This document shows, one piece after another, positions 14,433 through 22,349 of a DNA stretch of 64,000 bases (positions are counted from its first letter, which is position 1; each line of letters begins with the position of its first letter). This DNA is from MM2 sp035460165 (GTDB taxonomy: Bacteria > Pseudomonadota > Gammaproteobacteria > Burkholderiales > Methylophilaceae). The position numbers were made by a program, and so were the translations under genes. The stretch spans positions 1-64,000 of the forward strand of contig DATHWW010000024.1 of assembly GCA_035460165.1 (NCBI GenBank), written 5' to 3'. The notes under the pieces are model-generated. The model saw nothing but the letters and a program-made list of their open reading frames with translations. It was not told the DNA's origin and ran no database searches.

Positions 14433-16205
14433 TTATTCGAACCCCTCTACCTGCAATCGCCACAAATCCTTGAACAACCCGCCTTCCTTCCTCAGCAAGC
14501 CAGGTGGGCCGTCCTCGTAAACTCTTCCATCCACCAATACCAAAACCCGGTCGAACGACGACACCGTGGATAGCCGATGCGCGATCGCGACCACCGTCCG
14601 CCCACGCATCAGTTCGGACAGCGCCATTTGGATGTCGCGCTCCGACTGCATATCCAGCGCGGAAGTCGCTTCGTCCAGGATCAGGATGGGCGCATCCTTC
14701 AGAAATGCGCGAGCGATGCCCAGCCGCTGCCTTTGCCCGCCGGAAAGCCGGACGCCGCGCTCGCCGACGATGGTGTCGTAGCCTTGCGGCAGTTCGCGGA
14801 TGAACTCGTCGCAGTAGGCGTTGCGGGCGGCGCCGTACACTTCTTCGTCCGTGGCGTCGGGGCGGCCGTAGCGGATGTTTTCCAAAACTGATCTATGGAA
14901 CAGCGCGATATCCTGCGGCACGACGGCGATACGGGCGCGCAGGCTGTCCTGCGTGACTTCGGTGATGGGTTGGCCGTCAATGAGGATGCGGCCGCCCTGC
15001 ACGTCGTCGAGGCGCTGGATGAGGCTGATGAGCGTGGATTTGCCCGCGCCGGAAGGGCCGACCAGGCCGACGCGCTGGCCGGCGGGAATGTCGAGGTCGA
15101 AGCCTTCGAATACTTCCCGGCCATCTGGGTAGGTATAGGTCACGTTTTCGAAGCGGATGGCGCCGAGCACAGGGCGCAGGCGGGCGTTGTGCTCCGGGTC
15201 GCGCACCTCATGCGGCTGGGCGATGACTTGCAAGGTTTCGTTGATGACGCCGAATTGCTGCGCGGTGCCGACCAGCGCCAGCGCGAGGTCGCGCGAGCCA
15301 TGCAGAATGCGGAAGGTGAGGGCGCTGACGATGACGACGTCGCCGGTGGTGATGCTGCCGCCGCGCCACAGCGTAATCGCCCAGACCAGCATCCCGCCCG
15401 CCATCAGCACCAGGCAGGCGTCGTGGATCAGGCGTGCTTTTTCGATATACATCCAGCTTTTGCGCTGGGCCCGGGCTTCGACGCCCAGCTCGCCGGATAG
15501 CCGCTGCCGTTCGCGCGCGCGGGCCGAGAAGGCTTTGACCGTCCACACGTTGCTGACCACGTCGACCAGCTCGCCACTCGCCTTGGAGGCGAGTTCGGCA
15601 TAGGCGCGATGCACTTGGCGGCCGCGAATGCCGAAGACGATCAACAGCCAGCCGACCAGCAGCACGCTGGCAATCAGCGCCAGCGCCATCGGCCAGCGTA
15701 TGGTGGAGAGCACGATAATGGCGCCGAGAAAATCGGTAATCGGCGGCATGATATTCCAGATCAGGGTGCTGAACACACCGCCGGTGGCGGCCGCGGCGGT
15801 GGTGACGCGATTGCCCAGCGCGCCCGAGAAGTGCTGGTTGAAATAGCGCATCGGGTGGCCGGTGAGATGTTCGAAGAGGTCGAGGCGCAGGTCGACCCCA
15901 GTGGCGATCACCGCCTTGGAGCCGATTACCCCGCCCAGCCGCCATAGTATGTTTTCCATCGCGATCAGCCCGATGAACAGCGCGAGCGGCGCCCATACCA
16001 GCGCGGCCTGCCTGTCTTCGGCGTCCATTGCGTCGATGAGCAGCTTCATCGCGTATTGCACGCCCACTGCGCAACTGGCCGCGCCGACGATGACGGTGAA
16101 CACCGTGCCGAACAGCCACGGCCGCATGCGCACGTAGCGCAGCAAAAAAGGCAGGGCGCGGCTCGGGATCGGGCCGGTCTTGGCCGAGCCGTCAGCGCGC
16201 GTCAT
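14433..16205 (-). CDS. ABC exporter, fused permease and ATPase
   Basis: A 590-residue half-transporter. About residues 25-310 hold six membrane helices. The C-terminal ATPase has Walker A GPSGAGKST, Q-loop VVPQDIALF, signature LSGGQRQR, Walker B ILILDEATSALD and H-loop AHRLS. It would act as a homodimer in the inner membrane. The start overlaps the glycosidase stop by four bases, so it is the last gene of the leftward glycosyltransferase-glf-glycosidase cluster. The most likely cargo is a lipid-linked or glycosylated product of that cluster, but sequence alone does not show the substrate. Confidence 0.9.
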   Translation of the reverse strand: MTRADGSAKTGPIPSRALPFLLRYVRMRPWLFGTVFTVIVGAASCAVGVQYAMKLLIDAMDAEDRQAALVWAPLALFIGLIAMENILWRLGGVIGSKAVIATGVDLRLDLFEHLTGHPMRYFNQHFSGALGNRVTTAAAATGGVFSTLIWNIMPPITDFLGAIIVLSTIRWPMALALIASVLLVGWLLIVFGIRGRQVHRAYAELASKASGELVDVVSNVWTVKAFSARARERQRLSGELGVEARAQRKSWMYIEKARLIHDACLVLMAGGMLVWAITLWRGGSITTGDVVIVSALTFRILHGSRDLALALVGTAQQFGVINETLQVIAQPHEVRDPEHNARLRPVLGAIRFENVTYTYPDGREVFEGFDLDIPAGQRVGLVGPSGAGKSTLISLIQRLDDVQGGRILIDGQPITEVTQDSLRARIAVVPQDIALFHRSVLENIRYGRPDATDEEVYGAARNAYCDEFIRELPQGYDTIVGERGVRLSGGQRQRLGIARAFLKDAPILILDEATSALDMQSERDIQMALSELMRGRTVVAIAHRLSTVSSFDRVLVLVDGRVYEDGPPGLLRKEGGLFKDLWRLQVEGFE

Positions 16206-17383
16206 CGCGATAGTGCCGGCGCGGTGTCAGCCAGGTCATCAACAGCGATACGCAGACTGTTGGCGCGGCTATGCGGCTGCCAGCGGCGCAACACGGATGC
16301 CATCGGCGCGTATACCGGACGGTGGCCGTTGATGTCGGGCATGCCGAGCAGACCGGTGGAGCAATGGCGGTCGTCATCCCAGCCGGGATAATCGAGCACC
16401 GGGTAGAGGCATACGCCTTCAATCGGTATCTGCGACGCCAGCGCCTTGTCGACTTCGCTGCAAACCGCTTCGAGCCAAGGGCCACGGTTGTCGTCTTCGG
16501 CCCCGGTTTCTGAAATCAGCATCGGCCGGCCATAGCGCAGGTAAACCTCGCCCAGCATGTCATGCAACGGCCGATGGTGTGGCGAACCGGGGTGTATGAC
16601 CTCGGGGTTTTCGCCGCCCAGGTACCATTGGTTCTTTTCGTAGTAATTCAGGCCGATGATGTCCAGGTACTCTGGACGGCCGCCCAGCCCCGGCCAGAGT
16701 TCGCCGGTGAGCATGTCGCAGGTCTGGAATTGCGCGCGGCGGTAAGCCTCGGCTTCTTCCTTGTCTTGCGGGCGGTCGGGATGCGCGACGACGTTGATCA
16801 ACGGCTCGGCGGTAATGAAGCGGCTGTGCGGCTCGATGTTGCGGATCAGTTCGATGGCGGCGATGGTGGCGCGGATCAGTTGATGCTTGAGTTCCCAGCC
16901 CCGGCCGTAGGCCAGCGGGTGTATGCGCCCCTTGTCACCACCGGCCCAGGACCAGAACGATACTTCATTGATCGGGCAGTAAATCGGCACTTCGCCGGTC
17001 TCGTCGCGTATCAGTCGCGCGACTTCGACGGCGTAATGCGCGAAGCGATCCACGAATTCCGGCCGCCAGATGTCGATATCGTCTGGCCAGCCGTAGTGGC
17101 ACAGATCCCAGATCACCTGCACGCCGGCGTCGTGCGCTGCGTGCAGCATGGGCAGAAAGCTCGACCAGTCGTAACTGCCAGGGGTTGGCTCGACCAGATG
17201 CCAGCGTATGCCGTCGCGCATTGCGCGTATGCCGTGCGCGCGCAATTGGGCATAGTCGCTCGCGGCCCAGCGGTCATGGTGGGTCCCGGCGATCAGATCT
17301 AGGCGGCGACCGTCGGCGCGCCGGTGAGAGGAGCATTCGAAACCCCCTAGGACAAAGCTCTGGAAGGTATCCGATTTATTCAT
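16202..17383 (-). CDS. Glycoside hydrolase, family 1-like (clan A)
   Basis: A 393-residue TIM-barrel glycosidase. The acid/base Glu is in YCPINEVSFW and the nucleophile Glu in PMLISETGAEDD, at the beta-4 and beta-7 positions expected for clan A. DGIRWHLVEPTPGSYDWSSF and VIWDLCHYGWPDDIDIW are strongly family-1-like. There is no signal peptide, so it is probably cytoplasmic. It is shorter than typical beta-glucosidases (about 450), so it may process a glycolipid or an intermediate of the cluster. The upstream 63-base gap is strikingly AT-rich. It overlaps the ABC exporter gene by four bases. Confidence 0.82.
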   Translation of the reverse strand: MNKSDTFQSFVLGGFECSSHRRADGRRLDLIAGTHHDRWAASDYAQLRAHGIRAMRDGIRWHLVEPTPGSYDWSSFLPMLHAAHDAGVQVIWDLCHYGWPDDIDIWRPEFVDRFAHYAVEVARLIRDETGEVPIYCPINEVSFWSWAGGDKGRIHPLAYGRGWELKHQLIRATIAAIELIRNIEPHSRFITAEPLINVVAHPDRPQDKEEAEAYRRAQFQTCDMLTGELWPGLGGRPEYLDIIGLNYYEKNQWYLGGENPEVIHPGSPHHRPLHDMLGEVYLRYGRPMLISETGAEDDNRGPWLEAVCSEVDKALASQIPIEGVCLYPVLDYPGWDDDRHCSTGLLGMPDINGHRPVYAPMASVLRRWQPHSRANSLRIAVDDLADTAPALSR

Positions 17384-17446
17384 AAAATAATATCCTTTTA
17401 ATACATAGTCTTAATTAATTTAATTTAAAGTAATTTATTACAAATA

Positions 17447-18595
17447 TTAGCCGGCTCTTGCCAGTTCCATGGGTGGCGATATTCCGGTTTCTGCTTCGGC
17501 CAGCTTGTTGAAGACGGCCAATGCCTGGCCGACGACTTGGTCCATGTTGTAGTAGCGATACGTGGCCAGACGCCCGACAAAAGTAACGTTTTGCCTTTCC
17601 TCTGCGAGCGCCTGATATTTGCGATACAACTCGGCATTTTCCGCGCGTGGCACCGGGTAGTAGGGGTCGCCCTCGGCACGCGGAAATTCATAGGTCAGCG
17701 CCGTGCGGGCGTGGGCTTGCCCGGTCAGGTGCTTGTACTCGGTGATGCGCGTGTGCGAAATCGTCTCATCCGGGTAATTGACCACGGCGACCGGCTGAAA
17801 TTGCGCCACGTCCACAGTTTCATGCTTGAAAGCGAGCGAGCGGTAGGGCAGTTTGCCGTAGCGGTAATCGAAAAACTCATCGATGGGGCCGCTGTAGACC
17901 AGGTGCCGGTAGCTGATTTCCTTGCGTATCTCGGCGAAATCCGCATTCAGCATGATCTTGATATTGGGATGGTCGAGCATGTTTTCGAACATCCGCGTGT
18001 AGCCGTGCAGCGGCATCTGCTGAAATTCATCCTGAAAATAGCGGTCGTCGGCATTCGTCCGCGTCGGCACGCGCGAGGTGACGGATTTGTCGAGCTGCGA
18101 CGGATCCAGCCCCCATTGCTTGCGCGTATAGCCGCGAAAGAATTTTTCATACAGCTCGCGCCCGACCTGGTTGATGACGACATCCTCCGATGTGCGGATG
18201 TCTGCCACCGGTTCGGCACGCGAAGCCAGAAAATCCGCCGCGCCGACTTCATCCAGATTCAAGCCGTATAGCCGGTTGATCGTCGTGAGATTGATCGGGA
18301 TAGGCACCAGATTGTCGTCGACATGCGCCAGCACGCGGTGCTCGTAAGGCCGCCACTGGGTAAAGCGCGACAGGTAATCCACGATGCGTGGCGCATTGGT
18401 GTGAAAGATATGCGGCCCGTAGCGATGGATGAGGATGCCCGCGTCGTTGTAATGATCGTAGGCGTTGCCGCCGATATGCGGCCGCCGGTCTATGATCAGC
18501 ACGCGCTTATTCAGCCCGGCGGCAAGCCGTTCTGCCAGCACGCTGCCGGCAAAGCCGGCGCCGACGATCAGATAGTCGAAACCCGCGCCTGCCAT
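17447..18595 (-). CDS. glf: UDP-galactopyranose mutase
   Basis: A 382-residue flavoenzyme converting UDP-galactopyranose to UDP-galactofuranose. The FAD-binding motif is at the N terminus (YLIVGAGFAGSVLAERLA), followed by IDRRPHIGGNAYD and GPHIFHTN. Substrate-binding regions are seen in FFRGYTRKQWG, FDYRYGKLPYRSL and FVGRLATYRYYNMDQV. It starts two bases after the stop of the glycosyltransferase gene, so they form one transcription unit. Its presence implies that the cluster makes a galactofuranose-containing surface molecule. Confidence 0.96.
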   Translation of the reverse strand: MAGAGFDYLIVGAGFAGSVLAERLAAGLNKRVLIIDRRPHIGGNAYDHYNDAGILIHRYGPHIFHTNAPRIVDYLSRFTQWRPYEHRVLAHVDDNLVPIPINLTTINRLYGLNLDEVGAADFLASRAEPVADIRTSEDVVINQVGRELYEKFFRGYTRKQWGLDPSQLDKSVTSRVPTRTNADDRYFQDEFQQMPLHGYTRMFENMLDHPNIKIMLNADFAEIRKEISYRHLVYSGPIDEFFDYRYGKLPYRSLAFKHETVDVAQFQPVAVVNYPDETISHTRITEYKHLTGQAHARTALTYEFPRAEGDPYYPVPRAENAELYRKYQALAEERQNVTFVGRLATYRYYNMDQVVGQALAVFNKLAEAETGISPPMELARAG

Positions 18596-18597
18596 AG

Positions 18598-19866
18598 TCA
18601 GGCCCGCACGCGGCGGGCAGTGCGCCGTCCTGAACCGAGAGCAGCCTGATACGCCAGCGTTTCGGTGGTTACGATGGCCTCGTCCATCAGCGCGTTCATG
18701 TTCTGCCAGGTGTTGTCCCAGGACATGTCGCGCAATTCATGATCCGCAACCGCGGCGACCGCGGCGGGCGTTTGCATGTCATCCAGCGAGTCCTCGATGG
18801 CTGAGATGAAGCCGTGCGTATCACGGGCGATGCGCACGATGGCGCTTGTGGCGTAGGTGCGCACCACGTCGCGGATGGGCGTGGAAACTACCGGACGGCC
18901 GCCGGCCATGTACTCCGGCGTCTTGGTGGGGCTGATGAAGCGGGTGGATTCGTTGATCGCAAAAGGCATCAGCGCCACGTCCCAACCGCCGAGATACTGT
19001 GGCAGTTCGTCGTAAACCTTGGGGCCGAGATAATGGATGGTGGGACGGCGCGGCAGCGTGGCCGGGTCGATCTTCACCACCGGGCCGACCAGCACGATTT
19101 GCCAGTCCGGGCGGGCGGCGGCAATAGCATCCACCAGCTCAATATCCAGCCGCTCGTCGATGACGCCATAAAAGCCCAGCCGGGGATGCGGGATGTGTGC
19201 CTGATCCTCCGGCTCCTGTGCGATGCTGCGGGCGGCGCGGAAATGATCGAGATCGACGCTGCTGGGGAAGGGATGTGCGTTGGAGTGGTGGCGCTTTTTG
19301 GCTTCGTACAGGCTGACGCCGCCGGTAAATACCAGATCGGCGCGCTTCATCAGCCGCTGCTCGCGTTCGATCAGTTCCGGCGGGGCGCCGCGGAAAGCGG
19401 AAAGCTCGTCCATGCAGTCGTAAACAATCAAGGGTGCATCGAGGTGGTCGGTAAACGACAGGCTCATCGGCGTGTAGTACCACAACACGGGCTCGGCACC
19501 TGAAATGGTGAGGTAACGGTTCAGCAGCCTGCGCTGGTCGGCCTCGCCTTCGCGCGTGCCGATGTGCGACGCCGGGATGCGCGGCACTAGCACGCGCACG
19601 CCGGGTTCCGGCATGCTGACATCCAGCCAGGGGGTAATTGCCTCGGTGGCGACGGGTTCCTCAAAAAAAAGCACCTGGTAGGTGCGTGCGAAACGACTCA
19701 TCAGATGTTGCGGTCGCTGGTAGACGAAATTCCAGCGCAGGTGCGAAAGGCATAGCAGCGTCGGACGCTGCGGATCGGGCAATGCGGCGAAACTGCTCCC
19801 TGGCGATAGCTTGCCTGCGCTGCGCGTCTTACCGATTTCAAACTGGAAAGGACCGGCCCAACTCAT
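18598..19866 (-). CDS. Glycosyltransferase (GT-B, family 1-like)
   Basis: A 422-residue glycosyltransferase. Near the N terminus is LCLSHLRWNFVYQRPQHLM, typical of TuaH-like and related polysaccharide enzymes. The C-terminal nucleotide-sugar domain contains LGFYGVIDERLDIEL, IHYLGPKVYDELPQYL and FISPTKTPEYMAGGRPVVST. The start at 19866 (MSWAGPFQFEIG) is fixed by AAGGAG just upstream. It is the first gene of the leftward cluster with glf, so UDP-galactofuranose is a plausible donor, though not proven. Confidence 0.85.
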   Translation of the reverse strand: MSWAGPFQFEIGKTRSAGKLSPGSSFAALPDPQRPTLLCLSHLRWNFVYQRPQHLMSRFARTYQVLFFEEPVATEAITPWLDVSMPEPGVRVLVPRIPASHIGTREGEADQRRLLNRYLTISGAEPVLWYYTPMSLSFTDHLDAPLIVYDCMDELSAFRGAPPELIEREQRLMKRADLVFTGGVSLYEAKKRHHSNAHPFPSSVDLDHFRAARSIAQEPEDQAHIPHPRLGFYGVIDERLDIELVDAIAAARPDWQIVLVGPVVKIDPATLPRRPTIHYLGPKVYDELPQYLGGWDVALMPFAINESTRFISPTKTPEYMAGGRPVVSTPIRDVVRTYATSAIVRIARDTHGFISAIEDSLDDMQTPAAVAAVADHELRDMSWDNTWQNMNALMDEAIVTTETLAYQAALGSGRRTARRVRA

Positions 19867-20089
19867 ATTTTGCTCCTTGAAAGTAACGTACAGGAAATCC
19901 GCCGGACTCTGCATGTGAGGCCGTGTTTATTTGACCGGCAGTGCGGGGGATATACCTTCAGGTAGAGAAAAGCAAAAAGGTCGAGTTCCGGCGATTACAC
20001 AGGTTCGGAATATTCCTACACGAGATTGGATGTAATTCCTACAAGCAGCAGCGCCGCGATTTCAGACCCGATTTCGGCATCTGGAGCGA

Positions 20090-20132
20090 AAAAAAACCAA
20101 AAAAATGGCAAGCCAGGGGGTATCGGCTTGCC
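20090..20132 (-). terminator. Rho-independent terminator after the DUF779 gene
   Basis: Read leftward, GGCAAGCC (complement of 20125-20132) pairs with GGCTTGCC (complement of 20107-20114) around a ten-base loop. A run of T follows (complement of 20099-20105, extended to 20090). It lies about 30 bases past the DUF779 stop and closes the aldehyde dehydrogenase operon. The rest of the gap up to 19866 shows nothing else clear. Confidence 0.85.
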
Positions 20133-20164
20133 TAGGAGTCAACCTGCGATTAATGATGGGAAGC

Positions 20165-20548
20165 CTAAGCGTCCTCGGCCGCAATGGCGGCCCATTCCTC
20201 GTCTGTGAACAAGCGCGAGCGCGTCAGGAAGCGCAACCCTTCCGGCCCTTCCAGCGAGAACATGCCGCCGCGTCCTTCGACCACATCGATGATGAGCTGG
20301 GTATGTTTCCAGTATTCATACTGCGATACGCTCATATAGAACGGACAGCCGCCGATTTCGCCCATCAGCACATCGCTGTCGCCGACGATAAATTCGCCCA
20401 GCGGATAGCACATCGGTGCGCTGCCGTCGCAGCAGCCGCCGGACTGATGGAACATCAGCGCGCCGTATTTGGTTTTGAGCTTGCCTATCAGTTGGATCGC
20501 GGCGGGCGTGGCAATGACTTTACGGGTGTCCAATTCAGCGCCCTCCAT
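20165..20548 (-). CDS. DUF779 protein of the aldehyde dehydrogenase operon
   Basis: A 127-residue DUF779 protein with the family hallmark ALMFHQSGGCCDGSAPMCYP. The three conserved cysteines and histidine suggest metal or redox chemistry. Later conserved parts are IGGCPFYMSVSQYEYW and GGMFSLEGPEGLRFLTR. DUF779 genes usually follow NAD-dependent acetaldehyde dehydrogenases; the biochemical role is unknown. Its ATG lies 46 bases after the dehydrogenase stop, and the terminator after it ends the operon. The start at 20548 (MEGAELDTRKVIATP) fits the family; an upstream extension into the dehydrogenase is rejected. Confidence 0.88.
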   Translation of the reverse strand: MEGAELDTRKVIATPAAIQLIGKLKTKYGALMFHQSGGCCDGSAPMCYPLGEFIVGDSDVLMGEIGGCPFYMSVSQYEYWKHTQLIIDVVEGRGGMFSLEGPEGLRFLTRSRLFTDEEWAAIAAEDA

Positions 20549-20594
20549 GGCGAGCCGGCCCTGCGAACAGGGCCGGGCATACGGGCAGCGCTTT

Positions 20595-22124
20595 TTAGAA
20601 GAACCCCAGCGCATTCGGGCTGTAGCTCACCAGCATGTTCTTGGTCTGCTGGTAGTGATCCAGCATCATGCGATGGTTCTCGCGGCCGATGCCGGATTGC
20701 TTGTAACCGCCGAACGCGGCGTGGGCAGGGTAGTGGTGGTAGCAGTTGGTCCACACGCGACCGGCCTGGATGCCGCGGCCAAAGCGGTAGGCGGTGTTGA
20801 TGTCGCGCGTCCATATGCCGGCGCCTAGGCCGTACAGCGTGTCATTGGCGATTTCCATTGCTTCCTCCTTGGTCTTGAAGGTGGTCACCGACACGACCGG
20901 CCCGAAGATTTCTTCCTGGAAGATACGCATCCTGTTGTGACCCTGCATGATGGTCGGTTTCACATAGTAACCGTCCTTGAGGTCGCCTTCCAGTACGTTG
21001 CGCTCGCCGCCGATCAGGCACTTGGCACCTTCCTGCTTGCCGATATCGACGTAGGACAGGATCTTTTCCAGCTGCTCGCTGGAGGCCTGCGCGCCTATCA
21101 TCGTACTGCGATCCAGCGGGTTGCCCTGCTTGATGGCGGCCACGCGCTTGGTAGCACGCTCGATGAACTTCTCGTAGATGGATTCCTGCACCAGCGCGCG
21201 CGACGGGCAGGTGCAAACTTCACCCTGGTTGAGCGCGAACATTGCGAAGCCTTCCAGCGCCTTGTCGAAAAAGGCGTCGTCGGCCGCCATCACGTCCTCG
21301 AAGAAGATGTTGGGCGACTTGCCGCCGAGTTCCAGCGTGACCGGGATGATGTTCTGCGACGCGTATTGCATGATCAGGCGCCCGGTGGTGGTTTCGCCGG
21401 TGAACGCGATCTTGGAAATGCGCGGGTTGGAGGCCAGCGGCTTGCCGGCTTCCAGGCCGAAGCCGTTGACGATGTTGAGCACGCCGGGCGGCAGCAGGTC
21501 CTGGATCAGTTCCATGACGATGAGGATGGACACCGGCGTCTGCTCGGCGGGCTTCATCACGATGCAGTTGCCGGCGGCCAGCGCGGGCGCCAGTTTCCAG
21601 GCGGCCATCAGGATGGGGAAGTTCCACGGGATGATCTGGCCGACGACGCCCAGCGGCTCGTGGAAGTGGTAGGCGATGGTGTCATCGTCGATCTCGCTGA
21701 TGCCGCCTTCCTGCGCGCGGATGCAGCCGGCGAAGTAGCGGAAGTGGTCGATGGCCAGCGGGATGTCGGCGGCCAGCGTTTCGCGCACCGGTTTGCCGTT
21801 GTCCCAGGTCTCCGCCATCGCGATGGTTTCCAGATTGGCTTCCATGCGATCGGCGATCTTGTTCAGGATGTTGGCGCGCATGGTGGTGGAGGTGTGGCCC
21901 CAGGCATTTTTTGCAGCGTGTGCGGCGTCCAAAGCCAGCTCGATATCCTCGGCGGAAGAGCGGGCGACTTCGCAGAAGGGTTTGCCGGTGACCGGCGTGA
22001 TGTTTTCGAAATACTGGCCCTTGACCGGGGGGACCCATTTGCCGCCGATGAAGTTGTCGTAGCGTTTCTTGAAAATGCTGCTCGGGTCGGTAATGCTCAT
22101 GGTGCTCAGATCGGTTTTGCTCAT
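20595..22124 (-). CDS. exaC: NAD-dependent acetaldehyde dehydrogenase (ExaC/AcoD type)
   Basis: A 509-residue aldehyde dehydrogenase. Family motifs are the NAD-binding GQIIPWNFPILMAAWKLAPA, the Glu base in VTLELGGKSPNIFFEDV, the catalytic Cys (about residue 304) in NQGEVCTCPSRAL, and EEIFGPVVSV. It matches the ExaC/AcoD/AldB group that oxidises acetaldehyde and other short aldehydes to acids in ethanol and acetoin use. The start at 22124 has GAGGAG upstream, and the frame continues far upstream only as a shadow of the regulator gene. A sigma-54 promoter lies 67-83 bases upstream of the start, and the activator gene is divergent. Confidence 0.94.
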   Translation of the reverse strand: MSKTDLSTMSITDPSSIFKKRYDNFIGGKWVPPVKGQYFENITPVTGKPFCEVARSSAEDIELALDAAHAAKNAWGHTSTTMRANILNKIADRMEANLETIAMAETWDNGKPVRETLAADIPLAIDHFRYFAGCIRAQEGGISEIDDDTIAYHFHEPLGVVGQIIPWNFPILMAAWKLAPALAAGNCIVMKPAEQTPVSILIVMELIQDLLPPGVLNIVNGFGLEAGKPLASNPRISKIAFTGETTTGRLIMQYASQNIIPVTLELGGKSPNIFFEDVMAADDAFFDKALEGFAMFALNQGEVCTCPSRALVQESIYEKFIERATKRVAAIKQGNPLDRSTMIGAQASSEQLEKILSYVDIGKQEGAKCLIGGERNVLEGDLKDGYYVKPTIMQGHNRMRIFQEEIFGPVVSVTTFKTKEEAMEIANDTLYGLGAGIWTRDINTAYRFGRGIQAGRVWTNCYHHYPAHAAFGGYKQSGIGRENHRMMLDHYQQTKNMLVSYSPNALGFF

Positions 22125-22190
22125 GGTACTGGTCTCCTCGATCAATGTTGTGAATAGCCTATGCTGGACACAGGCTCGGCGATACATAGT

Positions 22191-22207
22191 TAGCAGCAAG
22201 CGTGCCA
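22191..22207 (-). promoter_or_regulatory. Sigma-54 promoter of the aldehyde dehydrogenase operon
   Basis: Read leftward the sequence is TGGCACGCTTGCTGCTA. This matches the -24/-12 consensus TGGCACG-N4-TTGCW, with one mismatch in the -12 box and the obligatory GG-N10-GC spacing. Transcription would start near 22179, giving a leader of about 55 bases before the ATG at 22124. The divergent gene encodes a sigma-54 activator, as this promoter class requires. Confidence 0.85.
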
Positions 22208-22298
22208 CTCTGCGCGGTCCACGCAATCGTATGATTTGTAAAATAAATTGCGTATTCGTCGCAGATCGGCATATGATGCCTTTTCTCAATTTGACACA

Positions 22299-22331
22299 GT
22301 CGCAGCGTCTTGAAGTGAGACATGCTGCGAC
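22299..22331. promoter_or_regulatory. Candidate upstream activating site for the AcoR-like activator
   Basis: GTCGCAG at 22299-22305 and CTGCGAC at 22325-22331 are perfect inverted repeats. Between them GTCT and AGAC form a second, offset pair. The site is about 92-140 bases upstream of the sigma-54 promoter, the normal distance for an enhancer, and just before the activator's own ATG, so it could also serve autoregulation. Binding is inferred from position and symmetry only. Confidence 0.5.
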
Positions 22332-22349
22332 ATCCCCGATGACCGCCCG

